This document shows positions 7,594 to 14,647 of a DNA stretch of 34,404 nt, piece by piece. Source of the stretch: Pseudomonas syringae (GTDB lineage: Bacteria > Pseudomonadota > Gammaproteobacteria > Pseudomonadales > Pseudomonadaceae); the NCBI RefSeq assembly GCF_021606685.1, contig NZ_WKCB01000061.1:1-34404 (forward strand), read 5' to 3'. Both the position numbers and the translations under genes were made by a program. Each line of letters begins with the position of its first letter. Within the stretch, counting starts at the first letter, position 1. The notes below the pieces were generated by a model. It made no database searches and was not told the origin of the DNA. It saw only the letters and a program-made list of their open reading frames with translations.

Positions 7594-8610
7594 TCAAACC
7601 GACAGGTCCCGCTCTTTCACTTGACCGAATACCTTTACGACAAATGCCGTTTGTCCCCGATTAGCGGAAACCGACACAACCGATGTGTTTTTGGCACGCG
7701 AGTAGTGCAGTTGTATTTCGCCACTATGGCCCGATAACCGATTGACGCACTGCAGCGGCTTATTAAGTTGCCGCCCGATACCCGAGAGGTCCAATTTGTC
7801 TCGACCTGTGACGAAGTTTCGGATTTCGCTTGGGTGTTCCAGGGTGGACTCGTTCATGTGGGCGAAACTATAGGTTCTTGCGTGCAGGCCGCCGGCAGGT
7901 TCGCGGTAATCGTCTTTGCGCCACTCTTCGGGATGCGCAAATTGCAGCGCTCCGATCGCCTCTCTGACCTGAGTGGCGATGTCGCACAGGTGCTCGCTCT
8001 TGTCCTTGAGGGTATTTATATAGTGTTGAATGTTTGTCAGGGGCGCGTGTTCTCGTCGCGAGAAGGCGCGCACCATTTCAAAACGGCTTTCCGGCGGTGC
8101 ACTCATCAAGCTGGCCTTGAGATTGAACATTGCCGAATCGATGTAGTTGCGATAGGCCTCAACTTGCTCGGTCTCGATGGGGGTCAACGCGCTGTTGATA
8201 GCGTTTTTGTTTAGCTGGGTTTCGATCAGGGTGAGTGCCTTGGTGCACGCTTTTGGATTGGGGCCGTTCAACACGCCTTTGAGCGTGTCTGGCGTCAACA
8301 GGGTGTCGATTTTGTTGAAGTAGGCCTGTGACTCTGCGGTGTCGGGGTTGCGCAGCATGCCTTCGACCATTTTACGGCCCAACTGGGCGCCGAGCGCGTT
8401 GATCTCTCGCTCCATCGCTGCCCGCTGGGCCGGTAAAGGCGCTGGGTTGTCGGGAAGCTTGGGGGCTCGGGCGCTGTTCGGGCCGGACTCGAGCAAGGCC
8501 TGCAGCGCCGCAGCATGGGTGTCGGCGGATGAGTGAAGGGCGGGCGGTGCGTGAGGGCGACTGAGTGGGGTTTCGGAATGAAGGCGCGACGGTAGATGGA
8601 TGGTCGACAT
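7594..8610 (-). CDS. Orphan protein with serralysin (M10) C-terminal domain, effector-like
   Basis: This 338-residue protein has an N-terminal ~55 residues rich in Ser, Pro, His and Ala without a Sec signal, a largely helical middle (about 65-235), and a C-terminal segment (263-338) with IRNFVTGRDKLDLSGI, then SGHSGEIQLHYS and FVVKVFGQVKERDLSV. That order matches the C-terminal domain of serralysin metalloproteases (DKIDLSGI, SG..GEA.LSY, DF.V.I.GQ). There is no HExxH zinc site and no GGxGxDxLx RTX repeats. The flexible polar N-terminus resembles type III effectors, but I see no hrp box or secretion genes nearby. GAGG seven bases before the ATG supports the start. The function is unknown; the domain resemblance is by eye. 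Confidence 0.75.
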   Translation of the reverse strand: MSTIHLPSRLHSETPLSRPHAPPALHSSADTHAAALQALLESGPNSARAPKLPDNPAPLPAQRAAMEREINALGAQLGRKMVEGMLRNPDTAESQAYFNKIDTLLTPDTLKGVLNGPNPKACTKALTLIETQLNKNAINSALTPIETEQVEAYRNYIDSAMFNLKASLMSAPPESRFEMVRAFSRREHAPLTNIQHYINTLKDKSEHLCDIATQVREAIGALQFAHPEEWRKDDYREPAGGLHARTYSFAHMNESTLEHPSEIRNFVTGRDKLDLSGIGRQLNKPLQCVNRLSGHSGEIQLHYSRAKNTSVVSVSANRGQTAFVVKVFGQVKERDLSV

Positions 8611-8740
8611 GATGAATCCTCATAAATGAATTAACGCTTTGCCCGGTAGGCTTGCAAGCGCACGGCTCAGTATGGGAACCATCAAATCGGTTGTATTTAG
8701 GGCATTGTCCTGAAGTTGAGTGGGAAAGCACGCCGATCAA

Positions 8741-8783
8741 TGTCCGCTCGCAGGTCACCAACCCCTTATCTCACGAGCGGACA
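8741..8783. repeat. Inverted repeat with 10-bp perfect arms
   Basis: TGTCCGCTCG (8741-8750) is repeated in inverse at 8774-8783 with a 23-base spacer. It lies just 3' of the 52-residue proline-rich gene and about 130 bases upstream of the 338-residue gene. No T-run follows, so it may be an operator or a weak transcript-end structure. Confidence 0.45.
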
Positions 8784-8791
8784 CGGTGGTT

Positions 8792-8950
8792 TCAGACGAT
8801 GACCGGCGGCACGCTCGTGGGCGGCTCCTGCACCGGCGGTGGGTCATTCTCGGGTGGCTCCTGCTCGGGAACCGGCGGTGGTTCAGCTGGCGGCAGCGTC
8901 GGGTTGTCGATATTCGGGTCGGGCGTTTCTGCCGGGATCGGGATATTCAT
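8792..8950 (-). CDS. Small proline-rich protein, 52 residues
   Basis: The product begins MNIPIPAETPDPNIDN and is then mostly Pro, Glu and Asp (PPAEPPPVPEQEPPEN). It has no signal peptide or membrane segment and is probably disordered. Coding is supported by a very strong ribosome site, AAAGGAGG, eight bases before the ATG at 8950. An upstream in-frame start at 9034 would run into the glgE promoter region and lacks such a site. The complementary strand has a Gly-rich open frame that is a mirror of the proline codons. It is divergent from glgE with about 200 bases between. I cannot assign a function; a partner-binding or stress-related small protein is a guess. Confidence 0.7.
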   Translation of the reverse strand: MNIPIPAETPDPNIDNPTLPPAEPPPVPEQEPPENDPPPVQEPPTSVPPVIV

Positions 8951-9036
8951 CGGTGTGGCCTCCTTTGTGCTTTGCTCTAGCGGTGGACAATCGGCTGGGC
9001 GAATTGATTCCCCGCCCGATGGCGGCACATCCACCT

Positions 9037-9064
9037 GAACTTTTCCCTGCGGGGCAGGCTCGGA
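9037..9064 (+). promoter_or_regulatory. AlgU (sigma-22) promoter candidate for glgE
   Basis: GAACTT (9037-9042), 17 bases, then TCGGA (9060-9064) matches the extracytoplasmic sigma factor AlgU consensus GAACTT-N16/17-TCTGA at ten of eleven positions. It faces glgE, with a transcription start expected near 9071, about 85 bases before the ATG. The spacer contains a small palindrome (CCTGC-GGG-GCAGG, 9046-9058) and another (CCCTG-CT-CAGGG) follows at 9075-9086. Osmotic or envelope-stress induction of this glucan/trehalose operon would fit. Confidence 0.5.
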
Positions 9065-9154
9065 CCTTATACGGCCCTGCTCAGGGAGAGTGTCGCCGTC
9101 TCAGAATTTGGATCAAGCAAAGAGCGTCCACAGGGCGTAAGGGGAAGATGCTCG

Positions 9155-11143
9155 ATGACTGCTGAAACACAGGTTCCAGAAGAATCCCTCTTGCCGCTGT
9201 CCCAGGCATTGTTGTTGCCCAGGATTGCGATCGAAAGCACCACACCCGTGATCGACGGCGGCGAATTTGCCGTCAAGGCTGTGGTTGGCCAGCGGGTCAA
9301 CGTCACCAGCACCGTGTTCGCCGATGGCCATGACAAACTCGCCGTGCTGATTCGCTGGCGTGCGCTGCACCAAGAGAGCTGGCACAGCGTGGTGATGTCC
9401 GATGTGGGCAATAACGGCTGGGAAGGCGCGTTTACCGTCGTCAGCCAGGGCCCGCATGAATTCTGCATTGAGGCCTGGATCGATACCTTTGCCAGCTTCT
9501 GCTATGAGTTGCGCAAAAAGCATGAGGCCGGCGTTCCCGTCAGCCTGGAGCTGCAGGAAGGCCGCAGCCTGGTGCTGCAGGCCGCCGAGCGCAGTGACAA
9601 TGAGCTGCGTGACCGCCTGATGCTGCTGCACCACGAACTGTCCGGGCTGCTGGAAACCGAGCAGGTCGCGCAGTTTTTGCACGAAGACAGTGCACACCTG
9701 ATGACCCAGGCCGATCACCGCGCCTACTTGAGCATCAGCACCGTGTACCCGATTGATGTGGAGCGTGAGGCCGCGCAATTTGCCAGTTGGTACGAGCTGT
9801 TTCCGCGCTCGATCACTGACGATCCGGCGCGCCACGGCACCTTCAATGATGTGCACTCACGCCTGTCGATGATCCACGACATGGGGTTCGACGTGCTGTA
9901 CTTCCCGCCGATCCATCCGATTGGGCGCAGCCACCGCAAGGGCAAGAACAATTCCCTCACCGCAGGCCCGGACGATCCCGGCAGCCCATACGCCATCGGC
10001 AGCGAAGAGGGTGGCCATGAGGCCATTCATCCACAATTGGGTAGCCGCGAAGACTTCCGCCGCCTGGTCGCGGCCGCTGCCGACCACGGCCTGGAAATCG
10101 CCCTGGACTTCGCCATCCAGTGCTCCCAGGACCACCCGTGGCTCAAGCAGCACCCGGGCTGGTTCAACTGGCGCCCCGACGGCACGATCAAATACGCGGA
10201 GAACCCGCCGAAAAAATACCAGGACATCGTTAACGTCGATTTCTACGCGGCAGACGCGATTCCAAGCCTGTGGACCGAGCTGCGCGACGTCGTCGTCGGC
10301 TGGGTGGAAGAGGGCGTGAAGACCTTTCGCGTCGACAACCCCCACACCAAGCCGCTGCCGTTTTGGCAATGGCTGATCAGCGATGTGCGCGCGAAACACC
10401 CCGAGGTGATTTTCCTCGCCGAGGCGTTTACCACGCCGGCGATGATGGCGCGCCTGGGCAAGGTCGGCTATTCCCAGAGCTATACCTATTTCACCTGGCG
10501 CAACACCAAGGCGGAGCTGAGCGAGTATTTTGCGCAGCTGAACCAGTCACCGTGGCGCGAATGCTACCGGCCGAATTTCTTCGTCAACACGCCGGACATC
10601 AACCCAGGGTTCCTGCACGATTCCGGTCGCCCGGGCTTTTTGATCCGCGCCGCGCTGGCCACCATGGGCTCTGGCCTGTGGGGCATGTATTCCGGCTTTG
10701 AATTGTGCGAAGCCGCGCCGGTGCCGGGCAAGGAGGAGTACCTCGATTCGGAGAAGTACGAAATCCGCCCACGGGACTACACCGCCCCCGGCAACATCAT
10801 TGCCGAGATCGCTCAGCTCAATCGTATCCGCCGGCAAAACCCGGCCTTGCAGACGCACCTGGGCCTCACGCTCTACAACGCCTGGAACGACAACATCCTG
10901 TATTTCGGCAAGCGCAGTGAAGACGGCAGCAACTTCATCCTGGTGGCGGTCAACCTTGACCCGTTCAACGCCCAGGAAGCCCATTTCGAGCTGCCGCTGT
11001 GGGAATTGGGTCTGCCGGACGACGCCCAAACCCAGGGCGAAGACCTGATGAATGGCCATCGCTGGACCTGGTACGGCAAGACCCAGTGGACCCGCCTCGA
11101 CCCGCAGATGCCCTTTGGTATCTGGCGCATCAGCGTTTCCTGA
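9155..11143 (+). CDS. glgE: GlgE alpha-1,4-glucan:maltose-1-phosphate maltosyltransferase
   Basis: This 662-residue GH13 enzyme transfers maltosyl units from alpha-maltose 1-phosphate to the non-reducing end of alpha-1,4-glucan. It has an N-terminal beta-sandwich and helical region (about 1-200), then the catalytic barrel. The nucleophile lies in FRVDNPHTKP at D394 and the acid/base in FLAEAFTTP at E423, the same numbers as in Streptomyces GlgE, with a third Asp at 481 in NTPDINPGF. The ATG follows an AGGGGA-like site. It is the first gene of the glgE, treS-mak, glgB operon, with a REPIN in the 156-base gap to treS. The upstream AlgU-like promoter suggests stress induction. Confidence 0.96.
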   Translation: MTAETQVPEESLLPLSQALLLPRIAIESTTPVIDGGEFAVKAVVGQRVNVTSTVFADGHDKLAVLIRWRALHQESWHSVVMSDVGNNGWEGAFTVVSQGPHEFCIEAWIDTFASFCYELRKKHEAGVPVSLELQEGRSLVLQAAERSDNELRDRLMLLHHELSGLLETEQVAQFLHEDSAHLMTQADHRAYLSISTVYPIDVEREAAQFASWYELFPRSITDDPARHGTFNDVHSRLSMIHDMGFDVLYFPPIHPIGRSHRKGKNNSLTAGPDDPGSPYAIGSEEGGHEAIHPQLGSREDFRRLVAAAADHGLEIALDFAIQCSQDHPWLKQHPGWFNWRPDGTIKYAENPPKKYQDIVNVDFYAADAIPSLWTELRDVVVGWVEEGVKTFRVDNPHTKPLPFWQWLISDVRAKHPEVIFLAEAFTTPAMMARLGKVGYSQSYTYFTWRNTKAELSEYFAQLNQSPWRECYRPNFFVNTPDINPGFLHDSGRPGFLIRAALATMGSGLWGMYSGFELCEAAPVPGKEEYLDSEKYEIRPRDYTAPGNIIAEIAQLNRIRRQNPALQTHLGLTLYNAWNDNILYFGKRSEDGSNFILVAVNLDPFNAQEAHFELPLWELGLPDDAQTQGEDLMNGHRWTWYGKTQWTRLDPQMPFGIWRISVS

Positions 11144-11160
11144 GCCTGGCACAGGTGAAA

Positions 11161-11254
11161 AATGTGGGAGCGGGCTTGCTCGCGAATGCGGTGCGTTAGC
11201 TGATGAATTGGTTGACTGGCCCACCGCATTCGCGAGCAAGCCCGCTCCCACATT
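11161..11254. repeat. REPIN (REP doublet), GAGCGGGCTTGCTC type
   Basis: Two perfect inverted 33-base arms (11161-11193 and 11222-11254) flank a 28-base spacer. The arms begin AATGTGGGAGCGGGCTTGCT, the hallmark of a Pseudomonas REP sequence, and the paired layout is that of a REPIN mobilised by RAYT transposases. It lies between glgE and treS, where the long hairpin could shape operon mRNA stability. No RAYT gene is in the window. Confidence 0.9.
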
Positions 11255-11299
11255 GACCGCATCCAGCCACAAAAAATTTCAGAATTTCAGGAGTTTCCA

Positions 11300-14200
11300 A
11301 TGGCTAAGAAACCCAAGGCTGCCACCTTTATCAAAGACCCGCTCTGGTACAAGGACGCGGTGATCTACCAGGTTCACGTCAAATCCTATTTCGATTCCAA
11401 CAACGACGGCATCGGTGACTTTCCCGGGCTGATCGCCAAGCTGGACTACATCGCCGACCTGGGCGTGAACACCATCTGGCTGCTGCCGTTCTACCCCTCG
11501 CCACGTCGCGATGACGGCTACGACATCTCCGAATACCGCGGCGTACACAGCGACTACGGCACCATGGCCGATGCCCGGCGCTTTATCGCCGAGGCCCACC
11601 AGCGCGGGTTGCGGGTCATCACCGAACTGGTGATCAACCACACGTCCGACCAGCACCCTTGGTTCCAGCGGGCGCGCAAGGCCAAGCCCGGCTCGGCCGC
11701 GCGGGACTTTTATGTGTGGTCGGATGACGACCAGAAGTACGACGGCACGCGGGTCATTTTCCTCGACACCGAAAAGTCCAATTGGACCTGGGACCCGGTC
11801 GCCGGCCAGTACTTCTGGCACCGTTTCTATTCGCACCAGCCGGACCTCAATTTCGACAACCCGCAAGTCATGAAAGCCGTGCTATCGGTGATGCGCTACT
11901 GGCTGGACATGGGCATCGACGGCCTGCGCCTGGACGCGATCCCGTACCTGATCGAGCGCGACGGCACCAACAACGAAAACCTGCCCGAAACCCACGACGT
12001 GCTCAAGCAGATCCGGGCCGAGATCGATGCCCATTACCCCGACCGCATGCTGCTCGCCGAAGCCAACCAATGGCCGGAAGACACACAGTTGTATTTCGGT
12101 GACAAGAAAGGCGACGACGGCGACGAATGCCACATGGCCTTTCACTTCCCGCTGATGCCGCGCATGTACATGGCGCTGGCCCAGGAAGATCGCTTCCCGA
12201 TTACCGATATTCTGCGCCAAACCCCGGAAATTCCCGCTAATTGCCAATGGGCGATCTTCCTGCGCAACCATGACGAGTTGACCCTCGAAATGGTCACCGA
12301 CAAGGAGCGCGACTACCTGTGGAACTACTACGCCGCAGACCGCCGCGCACGCATCAACCTGGGCATCCGCCGGCGCCTGGCGCCGCTGATGGAGCGCGAC
12401 CGTCGGCGCATCGAATTGCTCAACAGCCTGCTGTTGTCGATGCCCGGCACGCCGACCCTGTATTACGGCGATGAAATCGGCATGGGCGATAACATCTACC
12501 TGGGCGACCGCGACGGTGTGCGTACGCCGATGCAATGGTCGATCGACCGCAACGGCGGCTTCTCCCGCGCCGACCCGGCCAGCCTCGTGCTGCCGCCGAT
12601 CATGGACCCGCAATACGGCTATCAGTCGGTCAACGTCGAGACCCAGGCCCAGGACCCGCATTCACTGCTCAACTGGACCCGGCGCATGCTGGCGGTGCGC
12701 AAGCAGTCCAAGGCATTTGGCCGTGGCAGCCTCAAGATGCTGTCGCCGAGCAACCGCCGCATCCTTGCGTACACCCGCGAGTTCACCGGCGAAGACGGGC
12801 GCACCGAAATCATTCTGTGCGTGGCCAACGTGTCGCGCAGTGCCCAGGCCGCTGAACTGGACCTGTCGGCGTTCGCCGGCATGGTGCCGGTGGAGATGCT
12901 CGGCGGTAACGCGTTCCCACCCATCGGCCAGCTGAATTTCCTGCTGACCCTGGCGCCGTATGGCTTCTACTGGTTTGTGCTGGCAGCGGAAAACCAGATG
13001 CCGAGCTGGCATGTGGAACCGGCGCAAAGCATGCCGGACTTCACCACGTTGGTCCTGAAAAAACGTATGGAAGAGCTGCTCGAAGAACCTTGCCGCGCCA
13101 CCCTGGAGCAGATTTCGCTGCCCGCCTGGCTGCCCAAGCGGCGCTGGTTCGCCGGCAAGGACACGGCCATCGACAGCGTGCGCATCGCCTACGGCGTACG
13201 TTTTGGCGACCCGCAGCACCCGGTCCTGCTCAGTGAGCTTGAAGTGACCGCCGGTGGCCAGGTCAGCCGCTATCAATTGCCGTTCGGCTTTCTGGGCGAA
13301 GACCAGTTCACCAGCGCCTTGCCGCAGCAACTGGCCATGGCCCGAGTGCGGCGCGTGCGTCAGGTGGGGTTGGTGACCGACGCCTTCAGCCTCGAGCACT
13401 TTATCCGTGCGGTGATCCAGGGCCTGCAAGCCGGCACTGTGTTGAATACCAGCGACGGTGATTTGCGCTTCGAAGCCACCCAACACTTGGCCGGCTTGCA
13501 ACTGACCGACGAAGCGCCGGTGCGCTACTTGTCTGCCGAACAGTCCAACAGCTCAGTGGTGGTGGGCGAGAGCCTGGTGCTCAAGCTGATTCGCAAAGTC
13601 AGCGCCGGGGTCCACCCGGAGCTGGAGATGAGCGCCTACCTCACTGCTGCCGATTACCCGAATATCTCGCCGCTGCTGGGCTCGATGGTGCGCCGCGACG
13701 CCCAAGGCGAGGACAGCCTGTTGATGATTGCCCAGGGCTACCTGAGCAACCAGGGCGATGCCTGGAGCTGGACCCAGAACAACCTGGAGCGCGCGATTCG
13801 CGACGAGCTGGCGCAAGCCATTTCCGAGCAGGAGCAGCATTACAACGCGCTGGGCGAATTGGCGGATTTCGCTGGCTTGCTTGGGCAGCGACTCGGCGAA
13901 ATGCACGGGGTGCTGGGCGCGCCTACCGACGACAAAGACTTCAAACCCGAGGTCACCACAGCCAAGGACACCCAAGCCTGGGCCAAGGACGTGGGTGCGC
14001 AGATCGATCGCGCCCTGCAACTGCTCAAGGTTCATCAAGACCAATTGAACCCTGCGGATCAGGTGCTGGTCAGTGATTTGCTGGCGCAGAAAAAAGCCAT
14101 CGCCAGCCATGTGCAGGCGCTGGCCAAAGCGACCCTGGGTGGCCTGCGTATTCGGGTACATGGTGATTTGCACCTGGGCCAGGTGCTGGTGGTGAAGGGC

Positions 14201-14647
14201 GATGCCTATTTGATCGACTTTGAAGGCGAGCCAGCGCGCCCGCTGCATGAGCGGCGTGGCAAGCACAGCCCGTATAAAGACGTGAGTGGCGTGTTGCGCT
14301 CCTTTGATTACGCGGCGGCGATGGCCCTGAATGTGCAGGGGGTGGATCATTCGGTGGAAGCCGACGTTGCGCGCAAGCGCGTGACCGATCGTTACCTCAA
14401 GGAAGCACGCCAGGCGTTTATCCAGGCTTATCAGGCAGCTACGTCTACACTGGCGCATAACTGGCAGGATGCCAAAGGCCAGGACGCAGCGCTGACGTTG
14501 TTCAGCCTGGAGAAGGCCGCGTATGAAGTGGCTTACGAAGCGGAAAATCGTCCCACCTGGTTACCGGTGCCCCTGCAAGGGCTGCACGGTCTGCTGAGCG
14601 GGCTTACACCTTTATCGAACACTGTACGCGGTGGGGAGACGTCATGA
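11300..14647 (+). CDS. treS: Trehalose synthase fused to maltokinase (TreS-Mak)
   Basis: This 1115-residue fusion has an N-terminal GH13 trehalose synthase (about 15-560) that interconverts trehalose and maltose. Its nucleophile is predicted at D212 (DGLRLDAIPY), acid/base at E254 (LLAEANQWP) and third Asp at D325 (RNHDEL). The C-terminal maltokinase (about 590-1105, WLPKRRWFAGKD start) has VHGDLHLGQ near 952-960 and IDFEGEP near 971-977, the phosphotransferase motifs. It phosphorylates maltose to maltose 1-phosphate, the GlgE donor. Fusion is common in pseudomonads and lets one protein channel trehalose to GlgE. AGGAG lies upstream of the ATG (CAGGAGTTTCC). Its stop overlaps the glgB start by four bases (ATGA), indicating translational coupling. 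Confidence 0.96.
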   Translation: MAKKPKAATFIKDPLWYKDAVIYQVHVKSYFDSNNDGIGDFPGLIAKLDYIADLGVNTIWLLPFYPSPRRDDGYDISEYRGVHSDYGTMADARRFIAEAHQRGLRVITELVINHTSDQHPWFQRARKAKPGSAARDFYVWSDDDQKYDGTRVIFLDTEKSNWTWDPVAGQYFWHRFYSHQPDLNFDNPQVMKAVLSVMRYWLDMGIDGLRLDAIPYLIERDGTNNENLPETHDVLKQIRAEIDAHYPDRMLLAEANQWPEDTQLYFGDKKGDDGDECHMAFHFPLMPRMYMALAQEDRFPITDILRQTPEIPANCQWAIFLRNHDELTLEMVTDKERDYLWNYYAADRRARINLGIRRRLAPLMERDRRRIELLNSLLLSMPGTPTLYYGDEIGMGDNIYLGDRDGVRTPMQWSIDRNGGFSRADPASLVLPPIMDPQYGYQSVNVETQAQDPHSLLNWTRRMLAVRKQSKAFGRGSLKMLSPSNRRILAYTREFTGEDGRTEIILCVANVSRSAQAAELDLSAFAGMVPVEMLGGNAFPPIGQLNFLLTLAPYGFYWFVLAAENQMPSWHVEPAQSMPDFTTLVLKKRMEELLEEPCRATLEQISLPAWLPKRRWFAGKDTAIDSVRIAYGVRFGDPQHPVLLSELEVTAGGQVSRYQLPFGFLGEDQFTSALPQQLAMARVRRVRQVGLVTDAFSLEHFIRAVIQGLQAGTVLNTSDGDLRFEATQHLAGLQLTDEAPVRYLSAEQSNSSVVVGESLVLKLIRKVSAGVHPELEMSAYLTAADYPNISPLLGSMVRRDAQGEDSLLMIAQGYLSNQGDAWSWTQNNLERAIRDELAQAISEQEQHYNALGELADFAGLLGQRLGEMHGVLGAPTDDKDFKPEVTTAKDTQAWAKDVGAQIDRALQLLKVHQDQLNPADQVLVSDLLAQKKAIASHVQALAKATLGGLRIRVHGDLHLGQVLVVKGDAYLIDFEGEPARPLHERRGKHSPYKDVSGVLRSFDYAAAMALNVQGVDHSVEADVARKRVTDRYLKEARQAFIQAYQAATSTLAHNWQDAKGQDAALTLFSLEKAAYEVAYEAENRPTWLPVPLQGLHGLLSGLTPLSNTVRGGETS

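Noticed and set aside
8611..8720. A hrp box (GGAACC-N16-CCAC) before the effector-like gene
   Set aside because: GGAACC occurs on the plus strand only, facing away from the gene, and no CCAC follows at the right spacing.
8652..9038. A plus-strand Gly-rich open frame
   Set aside because: It is the complement of the proline-rich gene, which has a strong ribosome site; the Gly run reflects the Pro codons.
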